Positions 1-6,332 of a DNA stretch of 47,019 nt are shown piece by piece. The notes under the pieces are model-generated. The model worked only from the letters and a program-made list of their open reading frames with translations, was not told where the DNA came from and did no database searches. The first letter of the stretch is position 1; each line of letters begins with the position of its first letter. This DNA is from a virus, in IMG/VR virus record IMGVR_UViG_3300025093_000037, positions 1 through 47,019 of that record, one strand, 5' to 3'. The translations under genes and the position numbers were made by a program.

Positions 1-2
1 AC

Positions 3-251
3 TGGATCACACACAACCCCGACGGCACAACACAAATCGACCCACACAAACAAAGACCCACACAACTACAAGACCTCGCAAACTGGGCACAAGAACTACA
101 CACCTGCACACGCTGCCTCTCAATCTGGATAGCCGCCACACTCACACTCGCACAACACAAACGACCCCACCCCACACAACTACTCACAACAGCACTCGCA
201 GCAGCCGCAATAAACAACCTCCTAGAAACCACCCCACCCCCCACAAACTGA
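3..251 (+). CDS. C-terminal end of an unrecognised protein (5' partial)
   Basis: Open from the window edge to TGA at 249-251, giving 82 codons in frame 3. I do not recognise the protein. It has a hydrophilic start (WITHNPDGTTQIDP), a small CTRC Cys pair, and a helical alanine/leucine-rich end. The codons are extreme: every codon ends in A or C except the three Trp codons, with no T-ending codon at all. All other genes in the window make heavy use of G-ending, and many use T-ending, codons. The frame looks real because the other two frames give low-complexity or interrupted peptides. It may come from a different source than the rest of the window, or an assembly join could lie near 275. Confidence 0.5.
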   Translation, partial: WITHNPDGTTQIDPHKQRPTQLQDLANWAQELHTCTRCLSIWIAATLTLAQHKRPHPTQLLTTALAAAAINNLLETTPPPTN

Positions 252-282
252 CCCCACAGGAACACACACAACACAGTGCGCT

Positions 283-299
283 CGGGCGCTTTGCGCCCG
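283..299 (+). terminator. GC hairpin downstream of the partial gene
   Basis: CGGGCGC at 283-289 pairs perfectly with GCGCCCG at 293-299 around a TTT loop. It lies 31 bases after the stop codon at 251. The downstream sequence is G/T-rich but has no clean U-tract, so it is at best a weak terminator. It coincides with an abrupt switch from A/C-rich to G/T-rich composition on the plus strand. Confidence 0.4.
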
Positions 300-320
300 G
301 CTGGGGTGTTGTGGTTTGTC

Positions 321-478
321 GCGGGTTGGTGCGGGTTGGGGCGGGCGAGTCTTTGCGGGGCGGCTAGGGAGGGGCGGGGCGGCGCAGTCTTGCGAGGCGC
401 TGAATTCTTCGCGGCTCGCCGGACCCTCGCCGGGCTCGAGAATTCTGCGGCGCGACTCGGAAATTCTTGCGGCGCTCG
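321..478 (+). repeat. Degenerate direct repeats in a 350-base gene-free stretch
   Basis: Bases 252-601 hold no credible gene. GCGGGTTGG is repeated in tandem at 321 and 331. Five imperfect copies of a TCTTGCGGCGC-like core follow, at about 347-364, 385-400, 402-418, 440-459 and 460-478, the last three beginning GAATTC or GAAATTC. The spacing is irregular (20-40 bases). They could be binding sites for a replication or regulatory protein, or decayed repeats; nothing more can be said from sequence alone. Confidence 0.4.
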
Positions 479-566
479 ACCCCCCGGCTGCGCGTGCGCC
501 CTTTCGTGGAGCCACCGCCGAAACCCCGGACAGGGTGTTCTCGGTATTTAGGGTGTTTCCCTCCGT

Positions 567-595
567 TTGACGTTGCACCGGCCGGGTGCTAGGAT
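567..595 (+). promoter_or_regulatory. Sigma-70-like promoter P1 with dyad operator
   Basis: TTGACG (567-572), a 17-base spacer and TAGGAT (590-595) make a good group-1 sigma promoter. The ATG at 602 lies seven bases after the -10 box, so the transcript is probably leaderless. The spacer contains GCACC-N5-GGTG (575-588), the dyad shared with five other promoters in the first 6.5 kb. Confidence 0.7.
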
Positions 596-601
596 CGGGC
601 C

Positions 602-763
602 ATGAGTAACGACACTTCAGACTCCCTCGTCGCGGTTTCCCCTACGACCGGCAGGACGTTTGCTGAGACCGAGGCCGAGCTGCGGCGGGTTTTCAAGATT
701 GCCGTCGATTCGCTGGACCCGGGTTCGAGCGTGGCGGAGCGAACTCACCCGTGGTGGCGCTGA
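602..763 (+). CDS. Small protein of unknown function
   Basis: 53 residues, ATG to TGA. I chose this start because it lies exactly at the expected transcription start of promoter P1 and has no Shine-Dalgarno sequence, as expected for a leaderless message. The protein is acidic at the N-terminus and ends with a basic/aromatic HPWWR. No domain is recognised. It is the first gene of the left-hand cluster of small genes and is followed by a T-run (765-773) and the next promoter, so it may be a single-gene transcript. Confidence 0.6.
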   Translation: MSNDTSDSLVAVSPTTGRTFAETEAELRRVFKIAVDSLDPGSSVAERTHPWWR

Positions 764-789
764 GATTTTTTTTTCGGGGTGTCGCCGCT

Positions 790-816
790 GGAATACATTG
801 CACCGCTCTGGTGTTG
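790..816 (+). promoter_or_regulatory. Sigma-R-like promoter P2 with dyad operator
   Basis: GGAAT (790-794), an 18-base spacer and GTTG (813-816) match the sigma-R/SigH ECF promoter pattern of actinobacteria. GCACC-N5-GGTG occupies 800-813. A nine-T run lies about 17 bases upstream. The first gene downstream starts at 865, with a GGAGAGG ribosome site. Confidence 0.65.
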
Positions 817-864
817 GCTTAGTTGCAGCGTTCGGAAGTGCCGGGCGGTGCGGAGAGGTTCCCT

Positions 865-1170
865 ATGTCTGTTCCCTGTTCCAGCGTCGGCTGCAGCGGC
901 GACGCTGAGTTCGACGTCTACACCCACGCCAACTACGGCTCCGGCCCCACCGCCGGGGCTTACTGTGTTGGCTGCATTCCCCTGTTCCTCAACGACAACT
1001 GGAACTCGCACCCGGCGTACCGGGTGATCGCTTTCGACCACACCAATTTCTGGATCAGCCACGGCCTCCTCGCCGTCGGCTCGACCTATGTGGTCGACCC
1101 TGTCACGGTCCCCGGTGCCCACGGCCCCGGCGTCGCCCTCCCCCACAAGATTCACGAGGTGAACGCCTGA
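865..1170 (+). CDS. Cys-rich small protein, possible zinc ribbon
   Basis: 101 residues. The start at 865 is preceded by GGAGAGG, and the in-frame upstream start at 823 has no such site. Four cysteines, arranged CSSVGC near the N-terminus and CVGC about 35 residues later, could form one zinc site. The middle is rich in aromatic residues. No family is recognised. The stop overlaps the next start (ATGA at 1167-1172), so it is translationally coupled to the following gene, and it opens the operon driven by P2. Confidence 0.75.
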   Translation: MSVPCSSVGCSGDAEFDVYTHANYGSGPTAGAYCVGCIPLFLNDNWNSHPAYRVIAFDHTNFWISHGLLAVGSTYVVDPVTVPGAHGPGVALPHKIHEVNA

Positions 1171-1454
1171 TGACCCGCATCCCCGCCAAGGACCTGAAGC
1201 CGGGCGACTTGGTCCGTGTCCACTCGATGGAGTGCAAGGTCCTCGCCGCCGAGCCCGCTTTCGACGGCCGGGTCCGGCTCACCATGGAGTGCGTCGCCGA
1301 GTGGGGCGGCGACCCGAGCGACATCGGCTGGGTCTACACCTACTCGATCGGCCCGAACGTCATGTACATGCCGGGCGACGGCACGACCGGTTCGATCCCC
1401 ACTGTCGGCGAGGCGCTCGCCGATCTGCTCGACAACAAGGAAGGTTCCCGATGA
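1170..1454 (+). CDS. Small beta-rich protein (SH3-like) of unknown function
   Basis: 94 residues. The N-terminus IPAKDLKPGDLVRVHSMECK resembles the start of the small SH3-like 'GDxV' phage proteins, with alternating hydrophobic residues suggesting a beta barrel. The C-terminus ends in DNKEGSR, encoded by a 29-base segment that also ends the next gene and contains the AAGGAAGG ribosome site of the gene after. Function unknown. It is coupled on both sides by four-base overlaps. Confidence 0.75.
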   Translation: MTRIPAKDLKPGDLVRVHSMECKVLAAEPAFDGRVRLTMECVAEWGGDPSDIGWVYTYSIGPNVMYMPGDGTTGSIPTVGEALADLLDNKEGSR

Positions 1455-1457
1455 GCA
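1429..1457 (+). repeat. 29-base direct repeat, copy 1 (coupled start module)
   Basis: The 29 bases at 1429-1457 recur exactly at 1665-1693. Each copy encodes the last residues of one gene (DNKEGSR), the ribosome site AAGGAAGG, the overlapping stop/start and the first codons of the next gene. The two genes themselves are not otherwise alike. Confidence 0.85.
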
Positions 1458-1690
1458 TTACTTTCACTTCACTGGGCGGCACCCGCCCCCTCTACCTCGT
1501 CGAAGCCGACGGCGAGACGGTCGGGATCGTCGGCAAGACCGAGACGGCCACCCGGTCCTACTGGTACGCCCTCGATGCGGACCACAAGAGGATCGACCAT
1601 CCCCGGTTCGACGCCGACGGCTACGAGATCGACCGCACCCGTAAGCGGGTGACGAAAGCTCTGATCGACAACAAGGAAGGTTCCCGATGA
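1451..1690 (+). CDS. Small protein of unknown function
   Basis: 79 residues. The start overlaps the upstream stop and is preceded by AAGGAAGG within the previous coding sequence. The sequence is beta-strand-like with many charged residues (VEADGETVGIVGKTE, then DADHKRIDHPRFDADGYEID). No recognised domain. Its last codons are the second copy of the 29-base module, which starts the next gene. Confidence 0.7.
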   Translation: MSITFTSLGGTRPLYLVEADGETVGIVGKTETATRSYWYALDADHKRIDHPRFDADGYEIDRTRKRVTKALIDNKEGSR

Positions 1691-1693
1691 GCA
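1665..1693 (+). repeat. 29-base direct repeat, copy 2 (coupled start module)
   Basis: Exact copy of 1429-1457, again spanning the end of one gene, an AAGGAAGG ribosome site and the ATGAGCA start of the next. Confidence 0.85.
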
Positions 1694-2295
1694 CCCCCAC
1701 CACCTATGTCCCTGGCGATGAGGTCGTCACCCCCGACGGCCGTGTCGTAACCGTCGTTCGGGTCCATCCCGACTTTCACACCCTGACCCCGGCGACCGCC
1801 CACCATGTCTGGGTGATCGATGCCCCGGACCGTTCGACGCCGGAGCACTACGACCCGGACGACCTGCGGCCGGACCTCCCGCTGCTCGACTCCGAGCTGG
1901 ATGCCCGTGAGGGCTGGCGGAACCACGTCTTCGCCGCTTCCGACGACTGGGTCCGCAACGAGGTTCGGGGCGGCGTCACTCGGATGCGCCCGTGGTGGAA
2001 GGTCGAACTTGCCCTGGCCGAGTTGAACCGCCGGGGCCTCTCGGCGGAAGAGGTCGTCGCTGCGAAGGGTCTGCGCCGGGGCGACAAGATCACCGGCTTC
2101 CCCGACGCCACGCTCTCCCCGCCCCTCCCGTTGTTCGTCCACGAGGTCGACGCCGAGGCCGAGACGCTGAGCGACGGTGTGTTCCGGTCCGCCATCGTCG
2201 TCACTGTCGATTCGTTCGACCCCGGCGAGGGGTGGCACGGTGACCGGTCGACCATCTCCCTCCCGCCCGACGTGAAGGTGGAGGTGGAGCGATGA
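1687..2295 (+). CDS. Protein of unknown function, 202 residues
   Basis: It starts within the second 29-base module. The first 45 residues again look SH3-like (YVPGDEVVTPDGRVVTVVRV...HHVWVIDAP). The middle (75-130) is helical and basic, and the rest is acidic and beta-rich. No family is recognised. It sits in the middle of the coupled small-gene operon and overlaps the next gene by four bases. Confidence 0.75.
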   Translation: MSTPTTYVPGDEVVTPDGRVVTVVRVHPDFHTLTPATAHHVWVIDAPDRSTPEHYDPDDLRPDLPLLDSELDAREGWRNHVFAASDDWVRNEVRGGVTRMRPWWKVELALAELNRRGLSAEEVVAAKGLRRGDKITGFPDATLSPPLPLFVHEVDAEAETLSDGVFRSAIVVTVDSFDPGEGWHGDRSTISLPPDVKVEVER

Positions 2296-2558
2296 TCGAT
2301 CCGATCGATTTTCACAACCCGTCGACTCGTCCGCTCCGGCGGATCGAGGTCACGGTCCGCAACGATGACCGGCTCAACGCCGAGGCGTACCGGCTGCGGG
2401 AGTACTTGTACTCGAACTTCTCGGTCTTCTCCGTGGAGGAGACTGACTCTGCTTGGGCGACGATCGTCGTGACGGGCCGGGACAGGGCCGGGTTCACGGC
2501 CGAGGCGGTCGCTGCTCGGCTCGGGTCCGGCAGTTTCGGTGCGAAGGTGGTGGCCTGA
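2292..2558 (+). CDS. Small protein of unknown function
   Basis: 88 residues, ATG overlapping the upstream stop by four bases, preceded by GGAGGTGGAG in the previous gene. The pattern of alternating strands and helices (RRIEVTVRN, AYRLREYLYSN, WATIVVTGRD, AEAVAARLG) suggests a compact alpha/beta fold of ferredoxin type. No function can be assigned. Confidence 0.75.
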   Translation: MIDPIDFHNPSTRPLRRIEVTVRNDDRLNAEAYRLREYLYSNFSVFSVEETDSAWATIVVTGRDRAGFTAEAVAARLGSGSFGAKVVA

Positions 2559-2863
2559 TGGCGAGCGAACCGAAGACCAGTGGTGACGAGATCGGCGAGG
2601 CTCTCGATCGAGCCCCGTCCGACACCGAGGTCATCGTGATGACCGGCAGCCCACACGGCCACTGGGCCGTCGGCTCGACCGAAGAGGAAGCACTCGAAAC
2701 GCTACATCGGGTCTGCGGCTGCACCGACCCCGAGGAGAAGGCCATCGGCCGGTTCTCCGAGCCGGTTTCCGTGGTGGTCGACATTCTCGGTCGCCCGTGG
2801 TGGAAGCCCGGCACTGCGACCCTCGAATGGGACGACACTGACGAACTGGAAGGGAGACTGTGA
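2558..2863 (+). CDS. Small protein of unknown function
   Basis: 101 residues, starting in the TGATGG overlap with the previous stop. The centre has an HWAVGSTEEEALETLHRV strand-helix segment, then CGC and an EPVSVVVDILGRPWW strand. That resembles the predicted-nuclease-like HicB fold only loosely, so no name is given. The last bases, GAAGGGAG, act as ribosome site for the overlapping 27-codon gene. Confidence 0.7.
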   Translation: MASEPKTSGDEIGEALDRAPSDTEVIVMTGSPHGHWAVGSTEEEALETLHRVCGCTDPEEKAIGRFSEPVSVVVDILGRPWWKPGTATLEWDDTDELEGRL

Positions 2864-2943
2864 CGGCGCACGATTGGGTCGATGTGGCCGTCGCTGCCCT
2901 GGCTCTTGGATTGATTTTTTGGTGGGGTTTCCCACGGGAATAG
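2860..2943 (+). CDS. Tiny predicted membrane peptide
   Basis: 27 residues from GTG at 2860, overlapping the upstream stop (GTGA), with GAAGGGAG five bases before. Residues 8-24 (DVAVAALALGLIFWWGF) form a plausible single transmembrane helix. Its stop codon TAG (2941-2943) overlaps the -35 box of promoter P3. Too short for homology, but the start context and hydrophobic pattern support translation. Confidence 0.5.
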   Translation: MTAHDWVDVAVAALALGLIFWWGFPRE

Positions 2944-2963
2944 ATCGCACCGGTCCGGTGTTG
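2936..2963 (+). promoter_or_regulatory. Sigma-R-like promoter P3 with dyad operator
   Basis: GGGAAT (2936-2941), 18 bases, GTTG (2960-2963). The spacer holds a perfect dyad CACCGG-T-CCGGTG within GCACC-N5-GGTG (2947-2960). A six-T run lies about 20 bases upstream. Downstream is a short leader with AAAGGA before the ATG at 2999. Confidence 0.7.
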
Positions 2964-2998
2964 ACCCGAGTGGCCACCTACCGAAAGGACACCCCGCA

Positions 2999-3343
2999 AT
3001 GAACACCTACCGAATCCTTCGAGACACCGGCAAGGGCGACGAAGTCCACGCCGAAGGATGCCGAGACATCGCCCGGACCGCCGCCCGCTACGGCGAAACC
3101 GGCTGGACGTTCACCGCCGAGCCCGGCGCCGACCTGGCCTACGAAGCGGCTCGCGACACGTACGAGGACCACATCAGCGACTACGGCTACGAGTACGACT
3201 CGCCCGAGGCCGTCCACTACTGGCGAGAGTGCGCCCACGGGTTCAAAGTCCACAACTGCGCCCACAAGCTGAACACCGTGCCCGAGATGCCCGACTTCAG
3301 CGACGACGACGAGGTCGACTTCACACGAGAGGTGGTCCGATGA
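2999..3343 (+). CDS. Acidic small protein of unknown function
   Basis: 114 residues, ATG preceded by GAAAGGAC. First gene behind promoter P3. It is rich in Asp/Glu and aromatic residues, with three Cys and several His in the second half (ECAHGFKVHNCAH), a possible metal site. No family is recognised. It overlaps the next gene by four bases. Confidence 0.75.
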   Translation: MNTYRILRDTGKGDEVHAEGCRDIARTAARYGETGWTFTAEPGADLAYEAARDTYEDHISDYGYEYDSPEAVHYWRECAHGFKVHNCAHKLNTVPEMPDFSDDDEVDFTREVVR

Positions 3344-3588
3344 CCATGATGAAGTGCGGCCACGCCGCCAACGCCACCGAAGCCGGTAAGCCGGTCTGCG
3401 TTGTCTGCTACGGGATCGTCCCCGGCGCTGACGAGATCGACACCGACGCCCCCGACCTGACCGGTCGAGAGTCGAAGTGTGGGTACTGCCGGAACGTCGA
3501 GCCGTCGTCCCCCCGCCTGGCGTACTTCCGCCACGCACCCGATCGGCCTCGCGACTCGCATTACTGCGGGTGCCGGGGCTGGAACTGA
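3340..3588 (+). CDS. Small Cys-rich protein with two zinc-knuckle pairs
   Basis: 82 residues, start in the CGATGA overlap. Cysteines occur as CGH with CVVC about 15 residues later, and CGYC with CGC near the end, which suggests two treble-clef or ribbon zinc sites. Such proteins in phages often bind nucleic acid, but no function is shown here. It is followed by an AACCC-repeat leader before the next gene. Confidence 0.7.
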   Translation: MTMMKCGHAANATEAGKPVCVVCYGIVPGADEIDTDAPDLTGRESKCGYCRNVEPSSPRLAYFRHAPDRPRDSHYCGCRGWN

Positions 3589-3590
3589 TC

Positions 3591-3610
3591 AACCCAACCC
3601 AACCCAACCC
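3591..3610 (+). repeat. AACCC tandem repeat leader
   Basis: Four exact AACCC units precede the ribosome site GGAGGTTCC and ATG at 3624. Similar A/C-rich leaders occur at 5179-5195, 5412-5424 and 7793-7804, each directly after a stop codon and before a ribosome site. Confidence 0.7.
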
Positions 3611-3623
3611 ACGGAGGTTCCAC

Positions 3624-4373
3624 ATGACAGAGAAGACCAAGCTCGCCGACAAGATCCGAGCCCTGTTCGCCAAGGCCCGGCACGAGCTGACCGGCGAAGC
3701 CGAGGCCCGAGCGTTCGAAGCGAAGGCCAACGACCTGATGGCCAAGCACATGATCGAGATGGCCGAGATCACGGGCCGGGTCGACGGCCACGAGTTCGTC
3801 GGCAGGCTCTACTACCACGGGCCGACCGGCCCCCGAGGCGTGCGGCTGTCGGCCCTGATGGGTTCGATCGCTCGACCGCACGGCGTTCACCACATGGTGA
3901 CGTCGATGACCTGGGGGTTCAAGGTCCCGGCCAGCTGGAATCTGGTCGAGTCCGGCGAGGTCGTCAAGAAGGGCCGGTACTCGCTGCTGTATGGCCGAGC
4001 TGAGATCGTCGAGGGCGTGATCGCCTTGTTTGAGCGGCTCAGTATCGACGCCTTGGCTGGTGCCAGCGACGTGAAGGGCTACGATGCTGCTGACACGAAG
4101 CGGATGCGGAACAACTTCTTGGACAGCTACGGCGATGCGGTCGAGGGTCGGCTTATGAAGTTGAATCGGGCTCGGGACGAGGAGACCGAGGGCCGGTTCT
4201 TGCCGGTGCTCCGCTCTGATCGGGAGCGGGCTGCAGAGATCGCCCCGAACGGGAGCCGGGGCTCTGGCTACAGCAGCTGGGGCGGCGGTCACGCTGAGGG
4301 GGCTGCGGCTGGTGGCCGGGCGAACTTGGCGGGTCGTTCGATGCCGAACGCTAGGAGGGCGCTCAATGCCTGA
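3624..4373 (+). CDS. DUF2786-family protein
   Basis: 249 residues, with GGAGGT nine bases before the ATG. Residues 4-50 (KLADKIRALFAKARHELTGE, then EAKANDLMAKHMIE) match the N-terminal pattern of DUF2786 proteins, common in actinobacteria and their phages, of unknown function. The middle is alpha/beta with GRAEIVEGVIALFERL. The last 45 residues are Gly/Ala/Arg-rich and probably disordered. The AACCC leader is directly upstream, and the end overlaps the next gene by eight bases. Confidence 0.75.
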   Translation: MTEKTKLADKIRALFAKARHELTGEAEARAFEAKANDLMAKHMIEMAEITGRVDGHEFVGRLYYHGPTGPRGVRLSALMGSIARPHGVHHMVTSMTWGFKVPASWNLVESGEVVKKGRYSLLYGRAEIVEGVIALFERLSIDALAGASDVKGYDAADTKRMRNNFLDSYGDAVEGRLMKLNRARDEETEGRFLPVLRSDRERAAEIAPNGSRGSGYSSWGGGHAEGAAAGGRANLAGRSMPNARRALNA

Positions 4374-4743
4374 TCCGAAGCGACGGGCTTTCACGGCTCC
4401 GGTCAGGGAGCCGATGAGCGACGAGCAGTACCTGCGGTGCGCTCTTGGCATGTTCGATGTCATCCAGTGGCACGATGGCACTACCGAGGTGGCCGACCTC
4501 GACCTACGACGTGAGGCCATCCTCGGCCTGGCCGACCGGTTCGGGCACAGCCCGATCTGGTTCTTCATCGTCCTGCGGTACTGCTTTGAGTTCAACGAGA
4601 TGACGCCTGCAGAGGCCGAGCCCGTGGTCGCCGCCGCGATCAAACGGTTCGACCCGAACCATTCGGCCAACCCCGCCGACTGGCTCGGCGAGCACTACGG
4701 CGGGGGCGCGGGCGCACCCGGCGAGCAGTGGGAGTCGTTCTGA
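4366..4743 (+). CDS. Protein of unknown function, 125 residues
   Basis: The start at 4366 follows AGGAGGG and lies inside the end of the previous gene; a longer frame from 4312 lacks a site. Mostly helical (MSDEQYLRCALGMFDVIQW, EAILGLADRFGHSPIWFFIV) with a Gly-rich C-terminal tail. No family is recognised. The stop is immediately followed by promoter P4. Confidence 0.7.
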   Translation: MPDPKRRAFTAPVREPMSDEQYLRCALGMFDVIQWHDGTTEVADLDLRREAILGLADRFGHSPIWFFIVLRYCFEFNEMTPAEAEPVVAAAIKRFDPNHSANPADWLGEHYGGGAGAPGEQWESF

Positions 4744-4748
4744 TGACC

Positions 4749-4776
4749 GGGAATACTTCGCACCGGGGAGGTGTTG
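4749..4776 (+). promoter_or_regulatory. Sigma-R-like promoter P4 with dyad operator
   Basis: GGGAAT (4749-4754), 18 bases, GTTG (4773-4776), with GCACC-N5-GGTG at 4760-4773. The ATG at 4786 lies nine bases downstream with no ribosome site, so this transcript is probably leaderless. Confidence 0.7.
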
Positions 4777-4785
4777 ACTTAGTTG

Positions 4786-5178
4786 ATGACTTACGACTTC
4801 GACTTCCGCAGCTTCGACACCGACACTGACGCTCGCGAGGGCGTCATCGCCTACTGGGACGCAGTCATCGCCGACACCCACGAGGCGCTCCGCCTTGTGA
4901 TCGACAACGCTCTCGCCGCTGGCAAGCGTGGCGACGACCCCACCGTTGCCCCCACTCTGGCCATGTTCCGGGCGATGCTCGCCGAGGCTGAGGACAACCG
5001 CCACACCAGCAACGTCATGCGCTTCAGCACTCGCAAGATGCTCGCCACCAAGGCTGCTGAGAAGGCTGCCATCGCCGCCAAGGACGACGACAGCTGCCCC
5101 TTCTGCATCAACGGCTACATCCGTGAGTTCGCCCATGTCGCCAACGGCATCTGCTTCCGCTGCGATGGCCGCGGCTGA
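4786..5178 (+). CDS. Helical protein with C-terminal DnaJ-type zinc ribbon
   Basis: 130 residues. A TTG at 4783 and the ATG at 4786 both fit a leaderless start; ATG is preferred. The first 100 residues are mostly helical. The end carries CPFCINGY...CFRCDGRG, a CxxCxGx(n)CxxCxGxG pattern as in DnaJ zinc centres, probably one zinc site that binds a protein partner or nucleic acid. No further assignment is possible. Confidence 0.75.
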   Translation: MTYDFDFRSFDTDTDAREGVIAYWDAVIADTHEALRLVIDNALAAGKRGDDPTVAPTLAMFRAMLAEAEDNRHTSNVMRFSTRKMLATKAAEKAAIAAKDDDSCPFCINGYIREFAHVANGICFRCDGRG

Positions 5179-5209
5179 TCCAACCACCAACCACAGAAAG
5201 AGGTTCCAC

Positions 5210-5410
5210 ATGACCAAGCGCCGGACCTACGTCCGCAAGCATGAAGGCTACGGCCTGACCGCCGACGGCGAACTCTGGAAGATGGGACGACACGGCTACC
5301 TCGCCGGTTACGTCTCGCACCCGGACAACATCGCCACGGCCGTCGACAACCACGAAGAAGAGATGCGAATCCTGCGGGCAGATGCCATGCGGGAGTTCGG
5401 ACTGAGCTGA
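5210..5410 (+). CDS. Small protein of unknown function
   Basis: 66 residues, preceded by an A/C-rich leader and AAAGAGGTTCC. Basic N-terminus (MTKRRTYVRKHEGYGL), acidic second half (NHEEEMRILRADAMREF). It could be a small nucleic-acid-binding protein, but no domain is recognised. Confidence 0.7.
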   Translation: MTKRRTYVRKHEGYGLTADGELWKMGRHGYLAGYVSHPDNIATAVDNHEEEMRILRADAMREFGLS

Positions 5411-5436
5411 CCAACCCAACCACCTGGAGGTTTCCA

Positions 5437-5643
5437 ATGACCCTGACCGTTTCCCCCGCCTACGGCCGTGACTACAAGTCCCGGGACGCAGTCCTTGAGG
5501 ACTGGCACGACAACAAGGACTTCATTGTCGAGTCCTTCGGCCCGCACATGGGCCGCTACATCAACAAGGCCGACGCTGAGGCCAACCTCGTTGGCCCGGT
5601 CGAGATCCGCTACGCCAAGCTCACCAAGGCGGTGATCGTCTGA
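5437..5643 (+). CDS. Small protein of unknown function
   Basis: 68 residues, with TGGAGG upstream of the ATG and another AACC-type leader after the previous stop. Contains DWHDNKDFIVESFGPHMGRY, a short alpha/beta pattern. No family is recognised. Its stop overlaps the next start (TGATGA). Confidence 0.7.
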   Translation: MTLTVSPAYGRDYKSRDAVLEDWHDNKDFIVESFGPHMGRYINKADAEANLVGPVEIRYAKLTKAVIV

Positions 5644-5858
5644 TGAAGACCACGCGAAGCTACGTGCAGCCGTGCAGCTACACCGAGGCCGTTGAGCACT
5701 GCACCGAGATGTGCCGGAACAGCCCGGAGGTTGTCGGCGGCACCTACTTGATCGCCTTCCCCCAGGAGGACGGCAGCACCATTGTGCGGGAGATCATGCT
5801 GCGGTACAACGACGACCTCGACCTCGTGCGGCCCGACTACTACGACCGCTTGGATTGA
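5643..5858 (+). CDS. Small protein of unknown function
   Basis: 71 residues, translationally coupled to the previous gene by a TGATG overlap. Two Cys (HCTEMC) in the first third and a strand-rich end (TIVREIMLRYNDDLDLV). No family is recognised. A long GC hairpin follows the stop, so it probably ends this transcript. Confidence 0.7.
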   Translation: MKTTRSYVQPCSYTEAVEHCTEMCRNSPEVVGGTYLIAFPQEDGSTIVREIMLRYNDDLDLVRPDYYDRLD

Positions 5859-5875
5859 TGATCAAGTAGTCGATC

Positions 5876-5916
5876 GTGGGGGCGGGGAGTTCGTGGAACC
5901 TCCTCCCCGCTCCCAC
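5876..5916 (+). terminator. Long GC hairpin, probable terminator or RNA switch
   Basis: A 14-base arm at 5876-5889 pairs with 5903-5916 (one G-U pair), with an inner GTTC/GAAC helix in the loop. It lies between the stop at 5858 and promoter P5. It lacks a U-tract. The segment GTGGAACCTCC (5894-5904) is the exact complement of the ribosome site GGAGGTTCCAC at 3613-3623. Confidence 0.55.
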
Positions 5917-5920
5917 CCCC

Positions 5921-5949
5921 AACCAGCTAGCACCATCCCGGTGTATACT
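5921..5949 (+). promoter_or_regulatory. Sigma-70-like promoter P5 with dyad operator
   Basis: Strong -10 TATACT (5944-5949) with a poor -35 (AACCAG). The shared dyad GCACC-N5-GGTG sits at 5930-5943, directly abutting the -10 as in P1. The ATG at 5958 is eight bases after the -10, consistent with a leaderless message. Confidence 0.6.
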
Positions 5950-5957
5950 CGATTGAA

Positions 5958-6257
5958 ATGAAACTTGGAGACACAATGATTCTTGAACTAAACGACACCG
6001 ACGGATACAACGGCTGGACCAACCGAGACACCTGGCTCGTCAACCTGTGGCTCGACAACGACTACGGCAGCTACGCCGCAAAGCTCGACCGCATCGCTGC
6101 CGAGACCAGCCCGATCGACGCAGCTGCAGCTCGCCGCATCTTCGACGATCTCGGGGCGTCTGACATCATCGGCGACGAGTTCTCGATCGAGAACGTCAAC
6201 TTCGACGAGATCGCAGTCTCGTGGGAAGATGACCGCCTAGAAGGGCGATCGCTGTAG
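5958..6257 (+). CDS. DUF7249-like phage protein
   Basis: 99 residues from ATG 5958 (leaderless from P5); a second ATG at 5976 has a good GGAG site and gives 93 residues, so either could be used. Residues 17-35 (YNGWTNRDTWLVNLWLDND) match the 'GWTNxxTWxVxLWLDN' signature of a small phage family listed as DUF7249, of unknown function. The rest is helical and acidic. It is a single-gene unit between P5 and the terminator at 6333. Confidence 0.75.
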   Translation: MKLGDTMILELNDTDGYNGWTNRDTWLVNLWLDNDYGSYAAKLDRIAAETSPIDAAAARRIFDDLGASDIIGDEFSIENVNFDEIAVSWEDDRLEGRSL

Positions 6258-6282
6258 CCTGACCTAGCGCCTCTCGGGATGT

Positions 6283-6308
6283 GCCCATAGGGCACCGGCC
6301 CATAGGGC
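6283..6308 (+). repeat. Tandem quasi-palindromes
   Basis: GCCCATAGGGC occurs at 6283-6293 and again at 6298-6308, 15 bases apart. Each unit is itself a GCCC-ATA-GGGC inverted repeat. They lie between a stop codon and a terminator and could be a protein-binding pair or RNA stem-loops. Confidence 0.6.
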
Positions 6309-6332
6309 GAGGGGCGCTGCCCTGGTGGGGCT

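Noticed and set aside
276-578. Short frames on both strands in the left gene-free stretch
   Set aside because: Low-complexity Gly/Ala/Arg peptides with no start context; the sequence is better described as repeats and a promoter.
3591-3610. CRISPR or telomere-like array
   Set aside because: Only four five-base units with no spacers, placed as a leader before a ribosome site.
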